Positions 1-8,322 of a DNA stretch of 34,865 nt are shown piece after piece. The stretch is from the IMG/VR virus record IMGVR_UViG_3300033571_010371, positions 1 through 34,865 of that record; one strand, given 5' to 3'. Position 1 is the first letter of the stretch, and the number at the start of each line of letters is the position of its first letter. Under the pieces are notes generated by a model. It did no database searches. It was given only the letters and a program-made list of their open reading frames with translations, and was not told the DNA's origin. This stretch comes from a virus. Made by a program: the position numbers and the translations under genes.

Positions 1-104
1 CCGCCGAGGCCGGAGCCCCGAACGCGTTCGGATTGGTCGGCGCGGAGGCGAATCTCCCTGCGCCCCCCTTCTCGCTGTGCTTGCAGGGTCCCGAATCTGG
101 GGAT

Positions 105-149
105 AACCCTGTGGATATGTGGACAACCCTGTGGATATGTGGACAACCC
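105..149 (+). repeat. 20-bp tandem direct repeat in the origin-like region
   Basis: Two exact copies of a 20-bp unit occupy 105-124 and 125-144, and the first bases of a third copy follow. Each unit carries two overlapping DnaA-box-like sequences, TGTGGATAT and TGTGGACAA. The unit equals about two helical turns, so bound proteins would lie on one face of the DNA. Confidence 0.8.
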
Positions 150-214
150 GAGGGTCATGGGTGGCCTTGTGGAAAAAGCTGTGAATATGTTGTGGACAAC
201 CGGGATCGTCAAAA

Positions 215-244
215 AACCGGCAGGTTGTGGAAAACCTGCCGGTT
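215..244 (-). terminator. 12-bp perfect hairpin, minus-strand terminator or origin hairpin
   Basis: A perfect 12-bp inverted repeat (215-226 with 233-244) surrounds a 6-nt loop. On the minus strand the stem is followed by a T-run, complementary to the A-run at 211-216, which is the form of a rho-independent terminator reading leftward. No minus-strand gene lies upstream, and two DnaA-like boxes overlap the structure, so a role in replication is also possible. Confidence 0.5.
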
Positions 245-308
245 GTGGATAACCAGTCGACCGCTGAAACCCCTACTCTGTGGAAAACCCCCGACGAATC
301 GAGGACTC

Positions 309-734
309 ATGCCCCCAGGCTCAAAACCCCAACCGCCAGGCAAATCAGATCAACGCGAATCAGTGTTCAAATGGAACGTTGCTGAACATGAAGGCTGGCA
401 ACACGGCAAAGTCCCGCCCTGCCCCAAAGGCCTTTCCAGCCACGGCCAGAAGGCCTGGAAGACATGGATGAACGCGTGGTGGGCAAGTTTCTATTCAGCC
501 GAAGATTTGCCGGGCCTCGAGTTACTTGTCTTCCTTTATGACCGGGTCATGAAAGAAGAAATCGACGTCACAAAAATCATGCCGCTACTGGATCGGTACG
601 GCATCACCCCGAAGGGACGGCAAGACCTTCGATGGGCACAGTTGCCGGAGAAGAAAGCCGATCCAGTTCTCAGCTCCGATGTTCAAGACGAAATTGCCGA
701 ACGCCGCCAGCAACGCCGAACAAATCTGGCCTGA
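309..734 (+). CDS. Terminase small subunit
   Basis: This 141-residue protein directly precedes the large terminase and has the look of small terminase subunits, which bind phage DNA and deliver it to the packaging motor. A middle helical stretch (LELLVFLYDRVM) is followed by GITPKGRQDLRW near residue 100, a pattern common in actinophage small terminases. The C-terminus is charged (ERRQQRR), as expected for contact with DNA or the large subunit. The reading frame is open back to base 33, but that extension runs through the DnaA-box repeats and has low complexity, so I start at ATG 309, with GAGGA just upstream. The role rests on position and general family features rather than a diagnostic motif. 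Confidence 0.75.
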   Translation: MPPGSKPQPPGKSDQRESVFKWNVAEHEGWQHGKVPPCPKGLSSHGQKAWKTWMNAWWASFYSAEDLPGLELLVFLYDRVMKEEIDVTKIMPLLDRYGITPKGRQDLRWAQLPEKKADPVLSSDVQDEIAERRQQRRTNLA

Positions 735-739
735 TCACG

Positions 740-2365
740 ATGCCCCTTACCCGACTAGTAGCCCCAACAGAATGGCCGACCCTCGGCTGGCAGGTCATTG
801 ATTGGACTGAGCAGTATCTATGTCACGGCCCTGGAGACATCCAAGGCGAACCGTTGGTGTGGGATGAAGAGTTCTGCCAGATCATCCTTGATTGCTACCG
901 GATTTTCCCGAAAGGCCATGAGAACGAAGGCCGAAGGGTTGTGTCCTATTTCGGCATTTCCATGCCAAAGGGAAGAGCCAAATCGGAATTTGCCGGCGCT
1001 TTGGTTTGCGCCGAACTTCTCGGACCGGTCCGATTCGATGGTTGGGACGCCAATGGTGACCCGGTCGGAAAACCTGTCACCTACCCCTTCATTCGGCCGT
1101 TGGCGACGGAGGAAGGCCAGACCGGCAACACCTACGGAAACATTCAGACAATGTTGGAACACGCGCGCGAACTGTTTCCCACCGAATGGCAGTTCAACCA
1201 ACTCGATATCGGGTCAACTCGGACACTTCTAGGCAAGGGCGGCCGATTGGGCGAGGTTCGACCGTCAACAGCCGGCGCCGCTTCAAAGGATGGCGGTAAA
1301 GAATCTTTCGCAGTTGTCGACGAACCCCATTTGTATTACTTGCCGGAGTTGCGGCAAATGCACGCCATGGTTCGTCGAAACACTAGGAAGAGAAAGATTG
1401 CCCAACCTTGGATGTTGGCGACAACCACAATGTTCCAACCAGGTCAACATTCGGTAGCTGAGGATCTTTACGATGAGGCCGAAAAGTTGTTGGAGAAACC
1501 GAAACGATCTTTCGGGTTTTGTTGGCATCATCGGGAAGGGATCATGTCGGAATCTGATTGGGATGACGATGCCGCACAGTTGGCGTCTCTGCGCGAGGCG
1601 TATGGCCCGGCCGCCGATTGGATGGATTTGGCTGGCATGGTTGAACACGAAATCCGTGCCCCCGGTTCCGTAAAAGCCGAAAACGCCCGTTATTTCCACA
1701 ACCTCCGATGGAAGGGCGACCAACGCGCGATCGATCCCGACAAATGGGATGCGTTGGCAGCTCCTTCTTTGAACCCTCAAGGAGGCGAGTTCATCGCTAT
1801 CGGCTTTGATGGTTCGGACCGTGGCGAACACGCCGACGACACTGTCCTTGTCGGATGGGTTCTCACAGAGAAACCCCATTTGTTTCTAATTGATCGTTGG
1901 CGCCGTCCGGAGTTCGCCGGCAGGGACTATCGGGTGCCTCGAGAGGAAATCCGAGAGAAAGTGGCGGAATTGCGGGAAACATATGAAGTTCGACGTTTCG
2001 CGTGCGATCCGCCTGGTTGGCGTGAGGAAATCGACTCTTGGGACAAGGAGTTCGGAGAACGCTATGGAGAACCGGTGGTGGTCGAAGTATTGACAAACCG
2101 TCCGACTCGGATGGGACCGGCCATCGACCGGTTCCTCGAGGCGATCGATGAACAATCTTTCACCCATGACGGTTCAGAGGAGTTGCGGGAATACGCTTTG
2201 AACGCCTTGTTGACGAAGTCAAAAGGTAGAACCGACTTGCCAGCCGTCGTGAAGCCTACAATTGATGCAAAGATCGACGGTTTAGTAGCCGCAATTCTCT
2301 CTTATGACGAGGTAGCCAAGATGTCCCCCGAACAGCCCGTCGCCCCGTTCGCGCTTCTCGCATGA
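740..2365 (+). CDS. Terminase large subunit (packaging ATPase/nuclease)
   Basis: This 541-residue protein has the two-part plan of phage large terminases, which pump DNA into the prohead and cut it. The N-terminal ATPase has a Walker-A-like segment SMPKGRAKSEF (about 74-84) and a Walker B, FAVVDEPH (about 190-197). The C-terminal RNase-H-like nuclease shows its acidic residues in GFDGS (D357), FACDPP (D423) and AKIDGLVAA (D513). Length is normal. ATG 740 follows the small-subunit stop by five bases; the same frame is open from 632, but that part overlaps the previous gene and looks non-coding. The next gene overlaps its stop by 4 bases. Confidence 0.95.
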   Translation: MPLTRLVAPTEWPTLGWQVIDWTEQYLCHGPGDIQGEPLVWDEEFCQIILDCYRIFPKGHENEGRRVVSYFGISMPKGRAKSEFAGALVCAELLGPVRFDGWDANGDPVGKPVTYPFIRPLATEEGQTGNTYGNIQTMLEHARELFPTEWQFNQLDIGSTRTLLGKGGRLGEVRPSTAGAASKDGGKESFAVVDEPHLYYLPELRQMHAMVRRNTRKRKIAQPWMLATTTMFQPGQHSVAEDLYDEAEKLLEKPKRSFGFCWHHREGIMSESDWDDDAAQLASLREAYGPAADWMDLAGMVEHEIRAPGSVKAENARYFHNLRWKGDQRAIDPDKWDALAAPSLNPQGGEFIAIGFDGSDRGEHADDTVLVGWVLTEKPHLFLIDRWRRPEFAGRDYRVPREEIREKVAELRETYEVRRFACDPPGWREEIDSWDKEFGERYGEPVVVEVLTNRPTRMGPAIDRFLEAIDEQSFTHDGSEELREYALNALLTKSKGRTDLPAVVKPTIDAKIDGLVAAILSYDEVAKMSPEQPVAPFALLA

Positions 2366-2502
2366 AAACCGCTTTGCTGTTTGTCATCGTGGGCCTTGTC
2401 TCTTTGACTGTCGGCCTCGCCCTTTCCCCTCTCCCATGGCTCGCATTTTGTGTCCCTGGGATTGCATTGATAGCCGCCGGCCTCCTCAAGGATGTTGAAT
2501 GA
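2362..2502 (+). CDS. Small two-helix membrane protein between terminase and portal
   Basis: This 46-residue protein has two hydrophobic segments (about 4-22 and 25-42) separated by a Pro-rich turn, and a short charged tail KDVE. It starts in an ATGA overlap with the terminase stop and ends in an ATGA overlap with the portal start, so it is tightly coupled on both sides, strong evidence that it is translated. Small membrane proteins are unusual at this point of a head operon. I do not recognise a family. It could be holin-like or could help place heads at the membrane; both ideas are speculative. Confidence 0.75.
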   Translation: MKTALLFVIVGLVSLTVGLALSPLPWLAFCVPGIALIAAGLLKDVE

Positions 2503-3836
2503 GACTTCTAGACCGCCTCCGAAATGCCGGTGAACCCGAGCGTTCCTATAGCAACGGACTCACTTTTGAAGATGTCCTCGCCATGTTTTCTTTCAACGGA
2601 AACGTTTATCAGGGGATGGCTTCCCCGTTACGGGCACCAGGGCAGGCAGTCTCCGCCAACTTCTCCGGATATGTCCAAGGCGTCTACAACTCTTCTGGAG
2701 TTGTCGCCGGCGCTATCACAGCGCGCGCTTTGTTGATGTCTCAGATTCGGTTTCAGTGGCGTTCGTTGTTGCAAGGCGAAACAGGAAGACTGTTCGGCAA
2801 CACTGAGCTTTCCATTCTTGAACGCCCTGGCGATCTGACACGCGCCGAACTTCTTTACACGGCCGAACAACATAACAGTCTCGCCGGCAATGCCTTCTTT
2901 TACCGCAATGGCGGACAGTTGAAACTTTTGCGTCCGGATTGGGTCACAATCGTTTTCGGTTCCCTCGAGGGTGACATCGACCCAACTACCAGTCTTGACG
3001 CCGAACTTGTCGGCTACACATATCAGCCGGGTGGCCCGACAACTAAAAACGATCCAATCTTTTTGGCACCCTCCCAGGTTGCACATTGGAAACCTGAACC
3101 GGACCCGATGTTCTGGTGGAGAGGCCAATCATGGATTGGTTCGGTGCTTTCGGAAATCACAACCGACCGGCAAGCCACAGAGTTCAAATCAAAGTTTTTT
3201 GCTAATGCCGCAACACCACAATTGATTGTCACCCTCGACCCGCACACCACACAGCAACAGGCCACAGATATCGCCGGAGTCATCAATCAGCGCCATGAAG
3301 GTTCCGCCAACGCCTACAAAACTCTTGTTTTGGGTGGCGGAGCTGATGTCACAGTCGCCGGTTCGAATCTTCAACAACTCGACTTGAAAAACACTCAAGG
3401 CGTCGACGAAACCCGAATTGCGCTCAGATCCCGAGTGCCGGCCACTGTTCTCGGCATTTCCGAAGGACTGGCAGGATCCGCTTTGAACGCCGGCAATTAT
3501 TCTCAAACCCGGCGCCTCTGGTCTGATGCATGGTTCACCCCCACAGCACAGAACCTGTGTGCCGCCATGGAACGGATCCTTGCCTTACCGGTCGGCACCC
3601 CAGCGGAACTTTCCTTCGATCAATCCCAAATCATGTTCCTCCAAGAGGATCGCAAAGACGAAGCGGAAATTAGGGCTACACAGGCGTCATCGATGCGGCA
3701 ACTTGTCGAAGCCGGTTATGAACCGTCCACAGTCACAAAGTTCATTGAAACCGGGGATTCCACAGTGCTCACCCATACAGGCGTTTTCAGTGTTCAGTTG
3801 CAAGCCCCAACAAATGGTGAATCCGATGCCGTATGA
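2499..3836 (+). CDS. Portal protein (HK97/phi-C31-like)
   Basis: This 445-residue protein fits the HK97-type portal family, which forms the dodecameric ring through which DNA enters and leaves the head. Typical features are the early segment SGVVAGAITARALLMSQIRFQW, given here only as a landmark near residue 65-87, the loop HNSLAGNAFFYR (about 125-136), and a late helical region followed by the Gln/Asn-rich GSALNAGNYSQTRRLW-type motif near residue 325. Length and position between terminase and protease agree. It starts in ATGA overlap with the preceding membrane protein. Confidence 0.92.
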   Translation: MRLLDRLRNAGEPERSYSNGLTFEDVLAMFSFNGNVYQGMASPLRAPGQAVSANFSGYVQGVYNSSGVVAGAITARALLMSQIRFQWRSLLQGETGRLFGNTELSILERPGDLTRAELLYTAEQHNSLAGNAFFYRNGGQLKLLRPDWVTIVFGSLEGDIDPTTSLDAELVGYTYQPGGPTTKNDPIFLAPSQVAHWKPEPDPMFWWRGQSWIGSVLSEITTDRQATEFKSKFFANAATPQLIVTLDPHTTQQQATDIAGVINQRHEGSANAYKTLVLGGGADVTVAGSNLQQLDLKNTQGVDETRIALRSRVPATVLGISEGLAGSALNAGNYSQTRRLWSDAWFTPTAQNLCAAMERILALPVGTPAELSFDQSQIMFLQEDRKDEAEIRATQASSMRQLVEAGYEPSTVTKFIETGDSTVLTHTGVFSVQLQAPTNGESDAV

Positions 3837-5379
3837 AGTGACTGACGATGCGGAAGGATGCGACGGCTACGCCGTAATCAAATCTGAAACCGGTGAAATC
3901 ATGGGTTGTCACCTCAGCGAAGCCGAAGCCGAAGACCAACTCACCGCCCTGAACATTGCCGAATATGGTGAAGACAGTCGGGCAGCTGATTCATACCCCC
4001 CAACTGACGGCATGGTCGATGAAGCCCAAAAAGGTTTGGATTGGCGCAGCGAATACGGGCGAGGCGGAACCCGCATCGGAATCGCGCGCGCCCGTGACAT
4101 AGTCAACCGGCGGCAACTCTCAATCGATACTTGGCGTCGGGTCAAAGCCTATTTTGATCGGCACGAAATCGATAAGAAGGCTGAAGGCTGGTCTCCTGGT
4201 GAAGACGGCTACCCCAGCAATGGCCGGATTGCATGGGCTTTGTGGGGTGGAGACGCAGGGCGCAGCCGTGCAACTGCCATCATGGAAAACGTGAACAATG
4301 ATGAAAGGTCCGTCATGGATGATCAAACCCGAAGCATCGAAGGTATTTATCCTGTGACGCCTTTGCAAAACAAACTTTATGAAGACCTCGAGGAAATCGT
4401 CGACATCTTCGGCAAGTTTGATCAGGGCATCGGAGCGCAGGGCGCCCATTACGCCGGACCCGACGTCAACCCTTTCGCCGCTGAAGGGCTTGTTTGTTCT
4501 AACTGTGCATTTTATGAAGGTCCGCGCGCTTGCGAAATTGTTGAAGGCGACATCGACCCGGCCGCAATATGCAAATTCTGGATCATTCCAGAATCTTTAC
4601 TTTCAAACCCCCCGGCTGAACCCGTTGATGAGGAAGAACCCATGATGGAAATGGAATCAGCACGATCAACCGAAAACCGGTCTGATCTTTACCGTGACGT
4701 CCCATTCGAAATTCGTGCGGCCGAAGACACAGGCGACGGGCTTACCCTCACCGGCTACGCCGCCGTTTTCAACCGATCAACCATGATTGACAACTACGAA
4801 GGCCGCTTCGAAGAACGAATCCGACCAGGGGCATTCAAACGATCCATCAACGCCAAAATGCCAGTCCTGCAATTCGAACACGGCCGGCATCCCCTTCTCG
4901 GATCAATGCCACTCGGACAGATCACAAAACTTCGTGAAGACGAACACGGTTTGTATGTCGAAGCACGACTCGCCGACAATTGGCTGATCCAACCAGTTCG
5001 CGATGCCATCGCCTCCGGATCGATCGACGGAATGAGTTTCCGTTTTCAAGTAGTTCGAGACAGTGTCGACGAATCAGGGAACATCCCCGTTCGGACTTTG
5101 GAAGAAGTCAAACTCCTAGAGTTGGGTCCTGTAGTATTCCCGGCATACGAATCGACAAGCGTTGGCGTACGGTCCGCTGATCTGTCACCATTGTTCTCAC
5201 TGCCCCAAAACGATCGGCAAGCGATCGCCAGGGCACTTGTTCTCGGCACCCAACCTGAACCCGCCAGTGATGGCACTTCGGGACGGCCCGCCGAATCGAA
5301 ACCGGACTCGCATACGCACTCCGGACTTACACCCACCCAGCGCAGCTCACAGTTGCGAGAAATCGAAGGAGTCCTCTAA
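3826..5379 (+). CDS. Multidomain prohead protease with Cys4 module
   Basis: This 517-residue protein is much longer than a simple HK97-type prohead protease (about 200 residues). Residues 1-55 are a small acidic domain. Residues 65-155 are a Gly/Arg-rich domain (SEYGRGG, then EGWSPGEDGYPS and RIAWALWGG). Residues 222-255 hold a Cys4 module, C224-x2-C227-x8-C236-x12-C249, resembling HiPIP-like cysteine modules seen in some phage proteins. Residues 290-450 are the S78/U35-type protease with the likely catalytic His in QFEHGRHP (H352) and Ser in GMSFRF (S404). It would trim capsid and scaffold during maturation. Start: ATG 3826 is preceded by GGTGA; ATG 3814 is the alternative. It overlaps the portal by 11 bases, and the capsid gene by one. 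Confidence 0.88.
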   Translation: MPYEVTDDAEGCDGYAVIKSETGEIMGCHLSEAEAEDQLTALNIAEYGEDSRAADSYPPTDGMVDEAQKGLDWRSEYGRGGTRIGIARARDIVNRRQLSIDTWRRVKAYFDRHEIDKKAEGWSPGEDGYPSNGRIAWALWGGDAGRSRATAIMENVNNDERSVMDDQTRSIEGIYPVTPLQNKLYEDLEEIVDIFGKFDQGIGAQGAHYAGPDVNPFAAEGLVCSNCAFYEGPRACEIVEGDIDPAAICKFWIIPESLLSNPPAEPVDEEEPMMEMESARSTENRSDLYRDVPFEIRAAEDTGDGLTLTGYAAVFNRSTMIDNYEGRFEERIRPGAFKRSINAKMPVLQFEHGRHPLLGSMPLGQITKLREDEHGLYVEARLADNWLIQPVRDAIASGSIDGMSFRFQVVRDSVDESGNIPVRTLEEVKLLELGPVVFPAYESTSVGVRSADLSPLFSLPQNDRQAIARALVLGTQPEPASDGTSGRPAESKPDSHTHSGLTPTQRSSQLREIEGVL

Positions 5380-6782
5380 TGGACGAAAAGAACCTTCGTG
5401 AAGGCGTCGAATACGTCAAGTCGGTCCTTCGCGAAATGCACACAAACGCTGAAGAGCGTTCATTTGATCCAGACGAACAGGCTTCATGGGAAGCCGGCGC
5501 AGAGTATGTCCGCACCTCCGAGGCTGAACTAACCGCCCTCGAGGAGCGTAAAGCTCGCATCGCCGACTTTGCACCGGCCGCAACCGAAACAGGAGACGGA
5601 GCTATGGCCTCCATCAACGTCAACACTCACACCGCGCGCGACGCGTTCGACCACAGCACGCTCCCCCATGAGTCGGGAAGCGAACTTCGTGGCCGTGCCC
5701 TCGACGTCATCGAAAAGCATCTTCCGTCCTTCGTCACCGACGAAGCGCGCGAGAATGCAACGAAGATGCTGGAGAAGCGTTCCGGGGATCTGGACATTGT
5801 GGCCCGCCACATCGTCCGCACCTCTTCGCCGGAGTATCTCGAGGCTTTCGAGGATTACTTCCGCGCCCCTGGTGCCGGGGTTCCCCGCATCCTTTCCAAC
5901 GCTGAGGCCCGCACCGCCATGTCGCTCACCGCGGCAAATGGTGGGGTTCTTGTCCCCCAGTTCCTTGACCCGACAATCGTTCTCACCAACGCCGGTTCTT
6001 CGAACCAGGTTCGCGAGATTTCGAATGTGACGTCAATCACGACTGACCAGTGGGATGGTGTCACCTCCGCCGGAGTGACCGCCGAATGGCTTGCAGAGGG
6101 TACGGAAGCGGCAGACGCCACCCCGACTTTCGTTGGCCCGACGATCAACGTTCACAAGGCGGCAGCGTTTCTGTTCGGTTCGTACGAAGTCATCTCCGAT
6201 TCGGGTTTCAACGAGGTTGGCGCACTCATCGCCGACGCTCGCGACCGTCTCGAGGAGGCCGCGCACATCAACGGAACCGGTTCAGGTCAGCCCTACGGGC
6301 TTATCACCCGCCTGTCTGGCACCGGTCCGGTTGTCAACGGCACGTCCGGCGCAGCCGGTGCGGCATCCCTTGTCGCCGCCGACGCTTACGCCCTGGACAA
6401 TGCCCTTGGCGCCCGATTCCGTCGAAGCGCAGCGTTCCTAGGCCCCCGTTCCACCTACAACGCGCTTCGTACCGCAACCGATGCCAACGCTAACTTTTGG
6501 GCGGCATTCGGTGGCGGAGTCCCAGCACAGATGATCGGATACAACACGTATGCGAACGAATCAATGGACACCACCATTGTTTCCGGATCAAACGATTTTG
6601 TCCTCATCCTCGGGGCGTTCGAAAACTACAAGATCATCGATCGCGTTGGCGTCGAGATCATGTATCAGCCGATGGTCATGGGCGCCAACCAGCGTCCGAC
6701 CGGACAGGCCGGCTGGTTCGCCTTCTGGCGTACCGGCGCAGACGTCCTTACCTCCAACGCCTTCAAGGTTCTGAAGGTCTGA
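5379..6782 (+). CDS. Major capsid protein, HK97 fold
   Basis: This 467-residue protein forms the head shell. The first 130 or so residues are charged and helical, like the delta/scaffold domain removed by the prohead protease. The mature part begins near SLTAANGGVLVPQF, the usual start of the HK97-fold core, and continues through TAEWLAEGTEA, NGTGSGQPYGL and the C-terminal GWFAFWRTGADV. A strong AAGGAG (5366-5371) lies 7 bases before the ATG, and the start overlaps the protease stop by one base (TAATG). A long hairpin follows the stop, so this gene likely ends a high-level transcript. Confidence 0.95.
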   Translation: MDEKNLREGVEYVKSVLREMHTNAEERSFDPDEQASWEAGAEYVRTSEAELTALEERKARIADFAPAATETGDGAMASINVNTHTARDAFDHSTLPHESGSELRGRALDVIEKHLPSFVTDEARENATKMLEKRSGDLDIVARHIVRTSSPEYLEAFEDYFRAPGAGVPRILSNAEARTAMSLTAANGGVLVPQFLDPTIVLTNAGSSNQVREISNVTSITTDQWDGVTSAGVTAEWLAEGTEAADATPTFVGPTINVHKAAAFLFGSYEVISDSGFNEVGALIADARDRLEEAAHINGTGSGQPYGLITRLSGTGPVVNGTSGAAGAASLVAADAYALDNALGARFRRSAAFLGPRSTYNALRTATDANANFWAAFGGGVPAQMIGYNTYANESMDTTIVSGSNDFVLILGAFENYKIIDRVGVEIMYQPMVMGANQRPTGQAGWFAFWRTGADVLTSNAFKVLKV

Positions 6783-6800
6783 GCGTCTGAAAAGAAGTGA

Positions 6801-6836
6801 ACCGGGCCTCTCAGCGTCGGGGCTGAGAGGCCCGGT
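6801..6836 (+). terminator. Hairpin terminator after the capsid gene
   Basis: A perfect 15-bp GC-rich stem (6801-6815 with 6822-6836) with a 6-nt loop lies 18 bases after the capsid stop. No U-run follows, as is common for actinobacterial terminators. It may partly stop transcription or protect the 3' end of capsid mRNA. Confidence 0.75.
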
Positions 6837-6846
6837 CCACAACTCC

Positions 6847-6880
6847 CCCCGATATTTCCCCGATATTTCCCCGACATCCC
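6847..6880 (+). repeat. Short tandem CCCCGATATTT repeat upstream of the glycosyltransferase block
   Basis: Two exact copies of an 11-bp unit (6847-6857, 6858-6868) and a degenerate third copy (from 6869) fill the short gap between the capsid terminator and the next ribosome binding site. No -35/-10 pair is visible. A regulatory or mRNA-structure role is possible but unsupported. Confidence 0.6.
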
Positions 6881-6894
6881 GACAAGGAGCAGTC

Positions 6895-8322
6895 ATGGCA
6901 TCCACCCCGAAGGTCGCCGTTGGCATTATCTACGGCAGTTTCGAACCAGACTTCGTTTTTTCCCTCTTGGCACTCAAATCGTGGGACGACAAAAACAACG
7001 GGGTTCTAGATCATGCCGGTTGGCTTATCGCGCAGGCAGGAACAAACCTGCCCCAACAAAGAAACACAGTCGTCAAAGCGTTTTTAGAAACAGACGCAGA
7101 TTGGCTGTTGTTCATCGACACTGACCAACGATTCGCGTTCAACATTGTCGACCAGCTCCTCGAATCAGCCGACCCCATCGAACGGCCCATCCTGTCGGCC
7201 TTGATCATGGCCGAAAAGTTCAACCCTCATCATCGGATTGTCCCAGCGTGCATCGGTTTCGAAACCCTCGACCCGCCAACCCCACGCGAATATCAAACAA
7301 TCCCCGCCGAACAGCACTGGCAGGTCGGAGCAGTCGGCTCCGGATGTGTCCTAATCCATCGAACCGTTTTCGAAAAGATTTGGGCAGCGAACCCGAAAGA
7401 CGCTCAACCATGGTTCAAATATGTTCAATGGGATTGGGTTGACCCCGACACCGGAAAAACTGTTTATGACATCATGGGCGAAGATTATGTGTTCAGTCTG
7501 CGCGCGCAGGCGTGCGGGTTTCGATGTTATGTCGACACCACAATCGAAGCCGGGCACATAAAGAAACGAACGTTGACGACACGGGACTTTTGGCCTCAAA
7601 TCCCGCCGGAACTCATCCCAATCAAAACCTTTGTGATCATCCCAGTCAAAGACAATTTGAAGATGACGAAGGCTTTGCTACGCCAACTTCATGACCAGGG
7701 CGAACACGACGGCATCCTTGTCCTGGATAACGGTTCAAATCCTGAAACGCGCAAATGGTTAGGCGCTCAAACTTTCGCCAAAGTTTTAGACACCGCCGGA
7801 ATGGGTATCCACGAAATGTGGAATGCCGGCGCACATTGGGCAATGAATCGGCATCCGAAAGCCAACATTGCTTTTCTCAACAATGACATTGTGATTGGTG
7901 AAAAGTTTATTGTCACAATGGCTGAAGCTTTACGATCCGATGATCGTCTTGTGGCCGTCTGCCCCAACTATGACGGACGAGAAGCCCCCGAAAAGGTTGT
8001 TCAGTTGCACGGCATTTGTGCCGACCGCTATGACGGAACCGGCGGCCTCGCCGGATTCGCGTTCATGGTCAAATCCGAATGGTTCCAGGAAGGCTGGCAT
8101 TTTCCGGAGGATTGCAAATGGTGGTTTGGAGACAATGACCTTGTCTTGTCGGTTGACATGGCTGGCGGCTGGTATGGCATGGCAACTGAAACGACTGTGG
8201 AACATATCGACGGAGGTTCAAAAACCGGGGACTGGGAAGATCCCGCCATGCAACAGCAACTTGCGAAAGACAAAGCCGCTTTTATGCGTCGATGGGCGCG
8301 TCATGGGGTTCAGGTTCAATGA
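6895..8322 (+). CDS. Two-domain glycosyltransferase
   Basis: This 475-residue protein appears to join two glycosyltransferase-like domains. The N-terminal half has the pattern NLPQQRNTVVK followed by WLLFIDTDQRF, with a DTD metal-binding motif at 75-77. The C-terminal half (about 244-475) begins TFVIIPVKDN and contains LVLDNGSN and IAFLNNDIVI, typical of GT-A fold family 2 rhamnosyl-type transferases. It would move a sugar from a nucleotide donor to a protein or glycan. AAGGAG (6884-6889) lies 5 bases before ATG 6895. It leads a block of five overlapping sugar genes located inside the structural operon, which suggests the target is a virion protein. Donor and acceptor cannot be read from the sequence. 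Confidence 0.8.
   Translation: MASTPKVAVGIIYGSFEPDFVFSLLALKSWDDKNNGVLDHAGWLIAQAGTNLPQQRNTVVKAFLETDADWLLFIDTDQRFAFNIVDQLLESADPIERPILSALIMAEKFNPHHRIVPACIGFETLDPPTPREYQTIPAEQHWQVGAVGSGCVLIHRTVFEKIWAANPKDAQPWFKYVQWDWVDPDTGKTVYDIMGEDYVFSLRAQACGFRCYVDTTIEAGHIKKRTLTTRDFWPQIPPELIPIKTFVIIPVKDNLKMTKALLRQLHDQGEHDGILVLDNGSNPETRKWLGAQTFAKVLDTAGMGIHEMWNAGAHWAMNRHPKANIAFLNNDIVIGEKFIVTMAEALRSDDRLVAVCPNYDGREAPEKVVQLHGICADRYDGTGGLAGFAFMVKSEWFQEGWHFPEDCKWWFGDNDLVLSVDMAGGWYGMATETTVEHIDGGSKTGDWEDPAMQQQLAKDKAAFMRRWARHGVQVQ

Larger units (their letters stand above)
105..287. other. DnaA-box-like array, left half of a putative origin
   Basis: Bases 1-308 carry no convincing gene. They contain about ten 9-mers matching or nearly matching TGTGGATAA, the complement of the DnaA box TTATCCACA: 110-118, 118-126, 130-138, 138-146, 168-176, 180-188, 191-199, 226-234, 244-252 (perfect) and 279-287. 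All point the same way. A second cluster at 34731-34820 is mostly in the opposite orientation, so the arrays would face each other if the ends are joined. DnaA-box clusters mark bacterial and plasmid origins; that this phage recruits host DnaA is an inference. There is no strongly AT-rich unwinding element. Confidence 0.6.

Noticed and set aside
33-308. N-terminal extension of the small terminase frame
   Set aside because: The frame is open, but it runs through tandem DnaA-box repeats and gives low-complexity Trp/Cys-rich sequence; the protein-like part starts at ATG 309 with a ribosome binding site.
2087-2093. Internal TTGACA promoter-like sequences (also near 16660, 22583 and 8150)
   Set aside because: They lie inside genes without a matching -10 box at the right distance; chance matches are expected.
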